From NCBI GenBank assembly GCA_964420035.1, contig CAYQQR010000010.1, forward strand, positions 30,383-94,382: a stretch of 64,000 nt of DNA, in the 5' to 3' direction. Below, piece by piece: positions 54,168 through 61,972 of the stretch. Every line of letters begins with the position of its first letter. Positions within the stretch are counted from its first letter, which is position 1. The position numbers and the translations under genes were made by a program. Below the pieces are notes generated by a model, which was given only the letters and a program-made list of their open reading frames with translations, was not told the origin of the DNA and ran no database searches. This DNA is from CAYQQR01 sp964420035. Its GTDB lineage: Bacteria > Bacteroidota > Bacteroidia > Bacteroidales > SM23-62.

Positions 54168-55688
54168 ATGTCCAAAGAAAGCAATTCCCTCAAACTCACT
54201 GTTAAAAGCAACTCCGGCACTTACACGCATACATGTGATCAGGGCCAAACCTTATTGGAAACTTTGAGAGATAAGGGCCATGATGTAATTTCACCCTGCG
54301 GCGGCAACGGAACCTGCGGCAAATGCAGACTTTATATACAGGGGGAAGGGTGGGTTACCTCGTGCATCTATAGCATAGACCACGATATTGAAGTCGTATT
54401 GCCTGATCCGGGTGAGGCGCGGGTCCTGACCACCCAATATGAGCATACACGGGAGCTTCCGGTGGATCCCGGTGAGGTTGCCGGTCTGTCTTTTCAGCCA
54501 GTGGGGGTGGCTATAGACCTGGGAACAACAACCATTGCTTTTTACCTGCTTGATTTGAGCACCGGAGTCATCGTGAACACCCGGTCGGCGATGAATCCCC
54601 AGAAGAAATACGGTGCGGATTTGATCTCCCGCATCCATTACAGTATGACCCACAAGGAGGGTAAAGAAAAACTGCAACAGGAGATATTGACCGCGATAAA
54701 CCACAACCTGGAGCTTTTCACCTCCCAAAATCAACTCAGGGCCGAAAACCTGGTCAAGATCAGTATAACCGGAAATACGACCATGTTGCATATGTTGCTC
54801 GGGGAGGATGCGTCTTCCATTGCTCTGGCGCCATTTAAGCCGGTTTTTGTCAGCCGGCAGGAACGAAAAGGCAGGGAGCTGCAACTGGCATGCCATCCTG
54901 AAGCCGGGGTCGAGCTTTTGCCTTCCGTTTCGGCTTATGTGGGGGCGGACATTGTGGCCGGTCTGGCCTCCCTGGATCCGCCGGAAGACTTGCATACTTA
55001 CCTTTACCTGGATATCGGGACCAACGGCGAGATAGCCGTGGTTACGCCTGAGAAGATATACTGTTGTTCTGCTGCTGCCGGTCCGGCCTTCGAAGGGGCG
55101 AACATAAAATGTGGTATGCCTGCTGTAGACGGGGCCATTTCTTCATACGAGCACGGTCAGCATAAAACCATAGGGAACCGTCCGCCTGCCGGAATTTGTG
55201 GTTCGGGATTGATGGATATTGTAGCTGCCCTCCTGGACCAGGGGGTTATCGATACGGAAGGAAGTATGGAACAGGAGTATATACTGTCCAAGGGTCCGGC
55301 TTCAGCCATTGAATCCGATATTGTATTAACCCCGGCGGATATTCGGGAGGTACAATTGGCCAAAAGTGCCATAATATCAGGAATTAAAGTACTTCTAAAA
55401 CAAGCTTCGGTGCCCGTGGAAGAGATACAGGCTCTTTACCTGGCCGGTGGTTTTGGCAATTACATCCGCGAGGAAAGTGCCATCAGGATAGGATTGATCC
55501 CTTCAGCCTCGCGGGGCAAGGTCATGGCTGTAGGTAATTGTTCCGGCTCCGGGGCCATCCTTGCATTAAGGTCCCGGTCATTTGAAGGGGTCATCAAAAA
55601 TGTTCTTGACAGGACGGTTTACTTCGAGCTGTCGGGGAATGAAGAATTTACAATGGAATTTGCCATGAACATGGCATTTCCGGATTGA
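54168..55688 (+). CDS. RACo-type reductive activator of corrinoid proteins (2Fe-2S + ASKHA)
   Basis: 506 residues. An N-terminal plant-type [2Fe-2S] ferredoxin domain has Cys44, Cys50, Cys53 and Cys66 (SPCGGNGTCGKC ... SC). The large C-terminal part is the DUF4445/ASKHA ATPase-like activator domain (GVAIDLGTTTIAFYLLD, ITGNTTMLHMLLG, YLDIGTNGEIAV, GSGLMDIVAALLDQGVID, YLAGGFGNYI). RACo-type proteins return the inactive cob(II)alamin of a corrinoid protein to cob(I)alamin using ATP. That matches the corrinoid protein 4.6 kb upstream. It converges with nrfA, leaving 8 bp between stops. Confidence 0.95.
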   Translation: MSKESNSLKLTVKSNSGTYTHTCDQGQTLLETLRDKGHDVISPCGGNGTCGKCRLYIQGEGWVTSCIYSIDHDIEVVLPDPGEARVLTTQYEHTRELPVDPGEVAGLSFQPVGVAIDLGTTTIAFYLLDLSTGVIVNTRSAMNPQKKYGADLISRIHYSMTHKEGKEKLQQEILTAINHNLELFTSQNQLRAENLVKISITGNTTMLHMLLGEDASSIALAPFKPVFVSRQERKGRELQLACHPEAGVELLPSVSAYVGADIVAGLASLDPPEDLHTYLYLDIGTNGEIAVVTPEKIYCCSAAAGPAFEGANIKCGMPAVDGAISSYEHGQHKTIGNRPPAGICGSGLMDIVAALLDQGVIDTEGSMEQEYILSKGPASAIESDIVLTPADIREVQLAKSAIISGIKVLLKQASVPVEEIQALYLAGGFGNYIREESAIRIGLIPSASRGKVMAVGNCSGSGAILALRSRSFEGVIKNVLDRTVYFELSGNEEFTMEFAMNMAFPD

Positions 55689-55696
55689 ATTCCCGC

Positions 55697-57208
55697 TTAT
55701 CTTGATACGGGGTAGCTTGCCTCTCTTTCTTCGGCAGTCTCGAGCCACCGGGGAACCACTTCATCAAGAAATTCCTGCTTCTGTGCCCTCAGTTTTTCCA
55801 TGTTCCAGCCTACATAAGCCTGTGCTTTGGCCTTTGTTGAAATATACGGGTAGGGGACTTCTTCATTGTGCCCGTGTGCGGCAAGCACCCGTGCAAGTTT
55901 TATCCGGGCATCCTGTATGATGGCAATACCCGATGCGATCAGTCGGCCTGCTTCAACCGGGGAATGAAAGGAGGCGCCATGGGCCTGGACCGCGTAACCC
56001 CAGCGCCATTGGGCATGGCGGATATCCATCAGAATGTCTTCCATCTCTGCTTCTGTTGCACCTTTTTCCCAGGCTACGCCTGCTTCAACATGGGCCCGAA
56101 CCAGCATTTTTTCCAGTTTCAGCCTGTTTTCCATGATCTTGTCCTGGCGGGAATACACATCCCGGATCAGCCTTTCGGTCTCATCGCGGTGGCAGACCTG
56201 GCAAGAGCTGTTCACCTTGGCCAGTGGACTCGTGATATGGTGATCCGTGTATTTCAATCCACCCTCACTGATATAGGGCATATGGCAGTCGGCACAGGAA
56301 ACATCCCGGCTTGCATGGGTTCCGGTTAGCCAGGTCTCATAGCCCGGGTGCTGCGCTTTCAGCATGGGAGCCCTGGAAATTGGATGGATCCAGTCGGAAA
56401 ATTCCATTTCGTCATAATAAGCTTCTGCATCCTCACAGGTCAGACCCTGGTCCCAGGGGAATTTCAAATATGGAACCCCTTCCACGATATTCTCATTGAA
56501 ATAATACTCCACGTGACACTGGGCACACACCAGGGAGCGCATTTCCTGGTGGGAGACCGATTCGATATCCCGGTCGATATTTTCAAAGGCTTCAACAAGG
56601 GCAGGGCGGGATATCCTCAGGTTCATGGTCTTGGCATCATGACAATCGGCACATCCGATGGGATTGGCGATCTGTTCCCCATGCAGTTCCCAGGGACCTT
56701 TATAGAATTCAGCCACGCCAATTTCGTTCATCAGTCGCGGGACATCGGGTGATTTACAGGTCCAGCAGGTATTGGGCATCGGACTGCTTCGATCACCCAC
56801 CGGGGCTCCCGTTCTAAGCGTGGTCCATATATCTTCCACGCTGTAATAATGACCGCGGGCCTGGGAATAATCTTTTGAAAAACCGTACCCGGCCCACAAT
56901 ACCACCATTTCGGGTGACTCTTCCAGCATGTCGATCATGACCGAACCGTTGTATTTGCTTTTAAAAGAAGTATCGGCCGTTTGCATAAAAGACTGGTATT
57001 CACGGGGAAAATTCTCGCCCCAAAGCTCGTTGCGGGGTTCGAACTGCCCGTATTCCACCTGGGGAGTATAGGCAAAAATGGCCTCAGCCCTTCGCTCGAT
57101 GATGGAAGAGGCCAAAAGTCCAAGGAGGAACACCACCACTATGGTAGCGAAGAAGAGTAACCATCCCAGCCAGGGTTTTTCCTTTATGCTTTCTTGTATG
57201 GGTTTCAT
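55697..57208 (-). CDS. nrfA: Ammonia-forming cytochrome c nitrite reductase, catalytic subunit
   Basis: 503 residues from the Met at MKPIQESIKE; the frame is open 48 codons further but overlaps nrfH. An N-terminal anchor helix (about 12-33) is kept as an uncleaved signal. Heme 1 is CWTCK (148-152), the Lys-ligated catalytic heme typical of NrfA. Four CxxCH motifs follow (CADCH, CAQCH, CADCH, CQVCH). The enzyme reduces nitrite to ammonium with six electrons in the periplasm. It is the second gene of an nrfHA operon with 11 bp between the genes. Confidence 0.97.
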   Translation of the reverse strand: MKPIQESIKEKPWLGWLLFFATIVVVFLLGLLASSIIERRAEAIFAYTPQVEYGQFEPRNELWGENFPREYQSFMQTADTSFKSKYNGSVMIDMLEESPEMVVLWAGYGFSKDYSQARGHYYSVEDIWTTLRTGAPVGDRSSPMPNTCWTCKSPDVPRLMNEIGVAEFYKGPWELHGEQIANPIGCADCHDAKTMNLRISRPALVEAFENIDRDIESVSHQEMRSLVCAQCHVEYYFNENIVEGVPYLKFPWDQGLTCEDAEAYYDEMEFSDWIHPISRAPMLKAQHPGYETWLTGTHASRDVSCADCHMPYISEGGLKYTDHHITSPLAKVNSSCQVCHRDETERLIRDVYSRQDKIMENRLKLEKMLVRAHVEAGVAWEKGATEAEMEDILMDIRHAQWRWGYAVQAHGASFHSPVEAGRLIASGIAIIQDARIKLARVLAAHGHNEEVPYPYISTKAKAQAYVGWNMEKLRAQKQEFLDEVVPRWLETAEEREASYPVSR

Positions 57209-57219
57209 GGGGTTTAGTT

Positions 57220-57804
57220 TTAATCCTGTTTTCCTAAAGATTCTTTGATCCATTTCGGTACGGGGCTTTCCGGCACCGGGACCCGGGCATAGGGTGTACT
57301 GGCCAGACTGTTCACCCGGCCATGGGGGGTATAGCGGTGGCACTCCCGGCACTGCCGGTTTGCCCGGTAGGACCAGTGCGGTTCGCCCAGGTCAGTCAAT
57401 CCCTCCTGCATCAGGGCCTGGTGGCAGCGAATGCAGTTGTCCTGCACCACTTCTTTCCCGGCTTCCTTGATGAAGATCACCTGGGGTTCGTTCCTGAGGG
57501 TGAAAACCGTAGCATGTCGCAGTCCGTCCTTGGCCTTGAAATAGAACTTATTGAAAACATTGTTGTGGGGGACATGGCAATCGTTGCAATGGGTCCATTC
57601 CCTGTGGGCACTGTGGCTCCAGGTGGCGTATTGGGGTGCCATGATGTGGCAGTTGACACAGGTTTCCGGTTTGTCGGAAAGATAGGAGGGGGCCCTGGAT
57701 ATGTAGAGGACATATGCCGTAAGTCCGGTAAATATTGATAGCAGCACCACGACAGGCAGGCGCCAGGCAGGAGGGGGATAGAGTTTCCTGAATAGTCCGG
57801 ACAT
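57220..57804 (-). CDS. nrfH: Cytochrome c nitrite reductase small subunit (quinol dehydrogenase)
   Basis: 194 residues: one N-terminal membrane helix (about 15-35) and four CxxCH heme motifs (CVNCH, CNDCH, CIRCH, CRECH), the NrfH/NapC pattern. It takes electrons from the menaquinol pool and passes them to NrfA. It is the first gene of the operon. A 13-bp palindrome lies 17 bp upstream of the ATG. Confidence 0.96.
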   Translation of the reverse strand: MSGLFRKLYPPPAWRLPVVVLLSIFTGLTAYVLYISRAPSYLSDKPETCVNCHIMAPQYATWSHSAHREWTHCNDCHVPHNNVFNKFYFKAKDGLRHATVFTLRNEPQVIFIKEAGKEVVQDNCIRCHQALMQEGLTDLGEPHWSYRANRQCRECHRYTPHGRVNSLASTPYARVPVPESPVPKWIKESLGKQD

Positions 57805-57821
57805 GTATCGTGCAATGTTTT

Positions 57822-57834
57822 TTGTAATTTACAA
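57822..57834. promoter_or_regulatory. Palindrome TTGTAATTTACAA upstream of nrfH
   Basis: A perfect 6-bp inverted repeat with one central base, 17 bp before the nrfH start. The shape is that of Crp/Fnr-family operators. Its closeness to the start suggests repression, or a very short leader. The same strip divides nrfH from the divergent cupin gene. Confidence 0.4.
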
Positions 57835-57881
57835 TGAATAATTTGCATAAGCATTCCTTCAAGGTTCAATTTGATAGTATT

Positions 57882-57889
57882 TATATTTG
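57882..57889 (+). promoter_or_regulatory. Possible -7 element (TATATTTG) for the cupin gene
   Basis: TATATTTG fits TAnnTTTG and ends 23 bp before the cupin ATG. No well-spaced -33 TTTG was found, so support is partial. Confidence 0.3.
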
Positions 57890-57912
57890 GAATAAATTTA
57901 AATCCAGATAAA

Positions 57913-58263
57913 ATGAAAATCATTTCTCTAAATCAGGTAGAAAAGAAGAAAGTGGATATGGAAGGGGCTTCGAAAGCCTGGAAACAGGTGCCTCTATCCA
58001 GGGAAGACGGGGCACCGGTTTATTCCTTCAGGGTTTTTACCGTTGATCCCGGCGGTTTTACCCCCTATCATCGCCATCCCTATGAGCACATGAACTATGT
58101 GATTGAAGGCGAGGGGGTCCTGGTGAATGAAGCCGGCGAGGAAACCCCCGTTAAAGCAGGCGATTTCGCCCTGGTCCTGCCGGATGAGAAGCACAACTAC
58201 AGAAATACTTCTTCTGACAAACCCTTTGTCATAATCTGTGGAGTGCCAAAGGAGTTTGAGTAG
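57913..58263 (+). CDS. Cupin-domain protein
   Basis: 116 residues from the Met MKIISLNQVEK; earlier codons of the open frame are AT-rich leader. Single cupin barrel with motif 1 as YHRHPYEHMNYVIEGEG (metal ligands His, His, Glu and a further His in the EH pair) and motif 2 around LVLPDEKHNYRNTS. Such small cupins bind a metal and may be dioxygenases, isomerases or sensors. The 3' half is 92% identical in DNA to a fragment at 59572-59746, beyond the ATPase gene. Confidence 0.9.
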   Translation: MKIISLNQVEKKKVDMEGASKAWKQVPLSREDGAPVYSFRVFTVDPGGFTPYHRHPYEHMNYVIEGEGVLVNEAGEETPVKAGDFALVLPDEKHNYRNTSSDKPFVIICGVPKEFE

Positions 58264-58304
58264 GACTGGAATTGCTGGGACGTTTAGTGATTTTAGGATT
58301 GAAG

Positions 58305-59462
58305 TCACTGCAGGACGGAACCATGAAGCGGATTAAAGATAGAGTAATCCTTCAGGGCAATGCGACCTTTTTCATTTACTCCGCAAGCAACCAGGAGCTT
58401 GACTCTCTCTTTAAATAATGGAGCAACCTTTTTGAAATTAAGTTTTGCCGGATCAGGGCGTTCGCTATGCTTTGATTCGACAAGAAAAACCTCTCCCTTC
58501 TTCTCGAGAATATAGTCAATCTCAACTCCGTTTGTGTCTCTGAAATAGAAAACATCTTTTCCAGCAACAAATCCTTCTTTCAAATAATCTGACAAAACGA
58601 AATTCTCCCAGATGTTTCCCAGGTGAAGGGACTTCTCCAGAGTTTCAAGTGAATCAATATTAAGCAGGGCGCATAACAATCCATTGTCACAGAAATAGAG
58701 TTTGGGAGCCTTGATCAATCGCTTTCCCAGATTTCTGTAATAAGGAGGCAGCAAAACGACCAATCCCGAAACTTCCAGGGCATTCACCCATGCTTTTATT
58801 GTATTCACAACTACACCAAGTTCTTTTGATATCTCCGAGTAGTTCAATAATTGTCCGACTCTTAACGCCAGCAAGGATAGAAAACGCCTGAAATCCCTCA
58901 GATTGGTCACATTTAGAATCTGTTTCAGGTCTCGTTCAAGATATGTTTGTATATAATCTTCAAAGAATTCCCTGGCAGCCAGCTTTTCGGCCCAGAGCTC
59001 CGGGAATCCTCCTTTCCATAAAAGGTCCCTCTTGTTCTTTAATAAGTTTGTTCTGTTTAGTTCTTTTGCACTAAGGGTACCAAGGTTCAATATCCTGATT
59101 CTTCCGGCAAGGGATTCGCTAACCCGTTGCATTAGGGTAAAATGCTGACTTCCAGTTAAAATCCATTTCCCTTTGATATCCCTTTTTTCATCCACTAATA
59201 TCTTCAAGTCTCTAAAAAGGGAGGGCGCATATTGGATCTCGTTGATAATCACTTGCTTTTTGAATCGATCCAGAAAAATTGAAGGATTCTCTTCTGCCTC
59301 CTCCGCAAGGACAAGCCTGTCTAGGGTCACATATTCAGTATCCGGGAAGAGCCGCCGCAACAAAGAGCTTTTCCCTGCTTGTCTTATTCCAGTCAAGAGA
59401 ATGACAGGTCTGTCTTTGACTGTTTCTTTTATTTTTTTGGAATAGTCGCGTTCAATCCACAT
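58305..59462 (-). CDS. AAA ATPase with C-terminal DUF4143
   Basis: 385 residues from MWIERDYSKKI, the start that fits the promoter just upstream. Walker A is GIRQAGKSSLL, Walker B is QVIINEIQYAP, sensor-like LTGSQHF follows. The C-terminal part (VVNTIKAWVNALEVSGLVVLLPPYYRNLGKRLIKAPKLYFCDNGLLCALL, then FVLSDYLKEG, EIDYILEKKGEVFLVESK) is DUF4143 with a PD-(D/E)xK-like ExK core (EIDYIL ... ESK). These proteins are widespread and sporadic, with unclear function and likely links to mobile DNA or toxin-like roles. The gene separates a full cupin gene from a truncated second copy. Confidence 0.92.
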   Translation of the reverse strand: MWIERDYSKKIKETVKDRPVILLTGIRQAGKSSLLRRLFPDTEYVTLDRLVLAEEAEENPSIFLDRFKKQVIINEIQYAPSLFRDLKILVDEKRDIKGKWILTGSQHFTLMQRVSESLAGRIRILNLGTLSAKELNRTNLLKNKRDLLWKGGFPELWAEKLAAREFFEDYIQTYLERDLKQILNVTNLRDFRRFLSLLALRVGQLLNYSEISKELGVVVNTIKAWVNALEVSGLVVLLPPYYRNLGKRLIKAPKLYFCDNGLLCALLNIDSLETLEKSLHLGNIWENFVLSDYLKEGFVAGKDVFYFRDTNGVEIDYILEKKGEVFLVESKHSERPDPAKLNFKKVAPLFKERVKLLVACGVNEKGRIALKDYSIFNPLHGSVLQ

Positions 59463-59487
59463 CGGAATACAGTAAAAATCTATTCGA

Positions 59488-59519
59488 CAAATGTAATATA
59501 TTTGCAATGTGATTGCAAA
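59488..59519 (-). promoter_or_regulatory. Bacteroidota-type promoter of the DUF4143 ATPase gene
   Basis: On the minus strand TTTG (59519-59516) is followed by 20 bp and TACATTTG (59495-59488). This fits the -33 TTTG and -7 TAnnTTTG consensus with good spacing. Transcription would begin near 59481, leaving about 20 bases before the ATG at 59462. It supports that start over the longer frame. Confidence 0.65.
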
Positions 59520-59540
59520 TTATTATAATTCAATTTGCAA
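59502..59540. promoter_or_regulatory. Three helically phased TTGCAA palindromes overlapping the ATPase promoter
   Basis: TTGCAA occurs at 59502-59507, 59513-59518 and 59535-59540, spaced 11 and 22 bp, so all three face the same side of the helix. The middle site covers the -33 TTTG and the first lies in the promoter spacer. This layout suits cooperative repression by a small palindrome-binding regulator. Confidence 0.5.
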
Positions 59541-59571
59541 ATCATCATAATTATTTCATCTGACCTATAGT

Positions 59572-59806
59572 GCACATGAACTATGTCATTGAAGGAGAAG
59601 GGGTCCTGGTTAATGAAGCCGGCGAGGAAACCCACGTTAAGGCCGGTGATTTCGCCCTGGTCCTGCCGGATGAAAAGCACAACTACAGAAATACTTCTTC
59701 TGACAAGCCCTTTTTCATGATCTGTGGCGTGCCGAAGGAGTTTGAGCAGTATGTTCTCCGTTCTTCCTTCTTCGTTCTGCATTCTCCATGCTCCATGCTA
59801 TCCTGA
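59572..59806 (+). pseudogene. Truncated second cupin gene (3' half)
   Basis: Bases 59572-59746 align without gaps to the end of the cupin gene (58086-58260) with 14 differences, mostly at third codon positions, so it was under protein selection before truncation. It encodes HMNYVIEGEGVLVNEAGEE and FALVLPDEKHNYRNTS, but cupin motif 1 and everything before it are missing. The original stop is lost and the frame runs on for about 20 unrelated codons. A GTG or the internal ATG could start a short product, but it would lack the first metal ligands. Confidence 0.8.
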
Positions 59807-59820
59807 GAGCTATCAAGAAT

Positions 59821-59849
59821 CTGTGCTAAAATTTTTGGCACAGTTTTTT
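59821..59849 (+). terminator. Intrinsic terminator-like hairpin
   Basis: CTGTGCTAAAA and TTTTGGCACAG pair over about 10 bp with one G-T wobble and a tiny loop, directly followed by six T. It would end transcription from the cupin fragment side, or act as a leader element of the DUF2267 gene 47 bp downstream. Confidence 0.65.
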
Positions 59850-59896
59850 ACCCTTCTTATACAGTTACGAATTAAAAAGAAGGAGGAACAGAAAAA

Positions 59897-60349
59897 ATGG
59901 CTTTAGATTTTAACCGCTATGCAGGAGAAGGAAATACATTTTTGAAGCAACTTGCTGAAGACCTCGGTCATCCGGAAGAGATCGACCGTACGGCTTATAT
60001 ACTGCGTTCTGTAATGCATGTATTGCGCGATAGGCTCACCGTGAGCGAATCGATGGACATCATCGCGCAATTGCCTATGTTTTTGAAGGCGGTCTATGTA
60101 GAAAACTGGAAATTCAGGGAAAAGCCGGAACGCATCAAAAGTGTAGATGAATTTAAAGAAAAAGTCAAGGAACTGCAGGCATCATACGGTGAACAGGAAT
60201 TCGACCGGGACATTCATACAGAGGAGATCGTTAAAGTTGTTCTCAAGCATTTGGGGAAATATATCACCAACGAGGAACTGGATCACATTAAGACCCAATT
60301 GCCTGAAGAATTGTACCCCATTCTTAAAAAAGCCTATGAATCAGAATAA
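59897..60349 (+). CDS. DUF2267 protein
   Basis: 150 residues, helical, cytoplasmic. The DUF2267 pattern is clear: FLKQLAEDLG, RTAYILRSVMHVLRDRLTVSESMDIIAQLPMFLKAVYVENW and VLKHLGKYITNEELDHIKTQLPEELYPIL. A strong Shine-Dalgarno AAGGAGGA lies about 9 bp before the ATG, unusual for this phylum. The family function is unknown; members often occur in stress-associated clusters. It is 10 bp upstream of an eRF1-like gene and likely co-transcribed with it. Confidence 0.9.
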   Translation: MALDFNRYAGEGNTFLKQLAEDLGHPEEIDRTAYILRSVMHVLRDRLTVSESMDIIAQLPMFLKAVYVENWKFREKPERIKSVDEFKEKVKELQASYGEQEFDRDIHTEEIVKVVLKHLGKYITNEELDHIKTQLPEELYPILKKAYESE

Positions 60350-60359
60350 AGGAACAGAT

Positions 60360-61511
60360 ATGCAAGGTTCCATTACGGAAAAAAGTTTAAGCACTTTTGC
60401 TCAGATACAGGCTGAAGATTGCATTAGCATATATCTTTCTTCCAACCGGGACGACCGTTTGGACAAGCGTCACGACAAGAACCGGGTGGCCCTGAAGAAC
60501 CATGTAAAGGAAATCGAACACCGCTTACTTGAAAAGGGATGGAAGAAGAAGAATACGGAGGAATACCTCGGACCTTTCAGGAAGATCCTTGATGATGAAA
60601 GCAATTGGGGTCGCCTGACAAGGGGACGGGTATTTTTCAGGCGTGAAGGATATTTCGATTCCTTTGAATTGCCTTTTGAACCTGTTGAGCAGCGGTACCT
60701 GGGTGAAAGGTTTTATATTAAGCCCCTGGTACCCGTAGTCAACAGGAATATCGAATTCTATATCCTCGTTCTGGATATAAAAGGGGTCGGTCTTTATAAA
60801 GCAGATCTTTACAGGATGGAAGAAATGGATGTTAGGGAGTTTATTCCTTCACGGATCGAAGAAGCCCTTGGATTCGATTACAAAGAGAAAGTTCTGCAGT
60901 ACCGGGCCGGCCAGGAAGGAGCCGGACATGGCATGTTCCACGGTCAGCAGGTCGGGGATGAACTGAAGAAAAAAGAGATTAAAAAATTCCTGCAATATGT
61001 TGACCGGGGCTTGCAGGAGGTAATCCACGACAGGAGTATTCCATTGGTTGTATCAGCCGTGGACTACCTTTTTCATGAATTTAAGAACATAAGCAGCTAT
61101 CCCGGCCTGGTCGATCAGGCCTTTAATCTTAGTCCGGATGATAGCACCCCCGTTCGCATTGCTGAGGCTGGAAGAGACGTTACTTTCGGTTTATATGAAG
61201 ATGAGGTATGTTCCGATATTGAGCGCTATCATGAATCCAATACTAAGTCGGAGGTTATAGAGAAAATAGTCGCGGGAAGTATCAGGGGACGGATCGATAC
61301 CCTTTTTGCCGGTGAATCCGGTATGATCTGGGGGGAGGCTGATGAGGAATCCGGTTCAGTTATGGTACACCCCGAAAAGAGCGGTGGCGATATCAGTCTG
61401 GACAACCTTGCCGTAATTCATACCCTGTTGACGGGCGGCAAGGTGCATGTTATTCCGGCCGAAAACCTTCCTGATCCCGGTTATGGCATGAATGCCATTC
61501 TAAGATATTGA
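60360..61511 (+). CDS. Bacterial eRF1-like (baeRF) family protein
   Basis: 383 residues from the ATG preceded by AAAGGAACAG; the open frame extends into the DUF2267 gene, but that part has no family pattern. The layout of an N-terminal domain (CISIYLSSNRDDRLDKRHDKNRVALKNHVKEIE), a central domain (VVNRNIEFYILVLDIKGVGLYKAD) and a C-terminal eRF1_3/pelota-like domain (VVSAVDYLFHEFKNISSYP, NLAVIHTLLTGGKVHVIP) matches the baeRF group. These are thought to act on ribosomes or tRNA under stress, like Vms1/eRF1 relatives. The GGQ-like catalytic loop position is occupied by GAGHGMFHGQQ. Exact subtype uncertain. Confidence 0.75.
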   Translation: MQGSITEKSLSTFAQIQAEDCISIYLSSNRDDRLDKRHDKNRVALKNHVKEIEHRLLEKGWKKKNTEEYLGPFRKILDDESNWGRLTRGRVFFRREGYFDSFELPFEPVEQRYLGERFYIKPLVPVVNRNIEFYILVLDIKGVGLYKADLYRMEEMDVREFIPSRIEEALGFDYKEKVLQYRAGQEGAGHGMFHGQQVGDELKKKEIKKFLQYVDRGLQEVIHDRSIPLVVSAVDYLFHEFKNISSYPGLVDQAFNLSPDDSTPVRIAEAGRDVTFGLYEDEVCSDIERYHESNTKSEVIEKIVAGSIRGRIDTLFAGESGMIWGEADEESGSVMVHPEKSGGDISLDNLAVIHTLLTGGKVHVIPAENLPDPGYGMNAILRY

Positions 61512-61608
61512 GTGTGGATAATCAACAGGATGTTGCATTATTTCCACATCGGAACGGAGCCTTTAAAATATTTCAAATAAATGTTTAACCAATAAAATCT
61601 ATTTTGTT

Positions 61609-61812
61609 ATGAAAATTGTAAAAGTTATTGAAGTTATTGCAGCATCAGAAAAAGGATTTACTGAAGCAACACAGAATGCCCTGGAACAGGCTTCCAAGAC
61701 AATAAACAACATCAAATCCATTTACATTAAGGAGATGAATGCCAAAGTTGAAAACAACGAGATCGTTTCCTACGGGGTTAATGCAAAAATCTCATTCGAA
61801 ATCCAGGAATAA
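61609..61812 (+). CDS. Dodecin-family flavin-binding protein
   Basis: 67 residues, the normal dodecin length. KIVKVIEVIAASEKGFTEATQNALEQASKTINNIKSIYIKEMNAKVENNEIVSYGVNAKISFEIQE has the dodecin pattern of one helix packed on a three-stranded sheet. Dodecins form hollow dodecamers that store flavin or other flat cofactors. It is 97 bp after the baeRF gene and followed by a long inverted repeat. Confidence 0.95.
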   Translation: MKIVKVIEVIAASEKGFTEATQNALEQASKTINNIKSIYIKEMNAKVENNEIVSYGVNAKISFEIQE

Positions 61813-61817
61813 GGAAC

Positions 61818-61880
61818 AAGTTCCGGGTTCCAAGTTCCATGTTGGTTTAACCATGCACAAAAACCCGGAACCCGGAACTT
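61818..61880. terminator. 14-bp perfect inverted repeat after the dodecin gene
   Basis: AAGTTCCGGGTTCC (61818-61831) pairs exactly with GGAACCCGGAACTT (61867-61880) across a 35-bp loop. It begins 5 bp after the dodecin stop and could terminate transcription or be a repetitive element; no T-tract follows. Confidence 0.6.
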
Positions 61881-61972
61881 AGTTAACCCACGGTCTCGTT
61901 CCAATCACTCCACTTGCAGTAAGGTATACTGTAAGGATGAACAATGCTGCAGCAACCCATAATAAACCTGAT

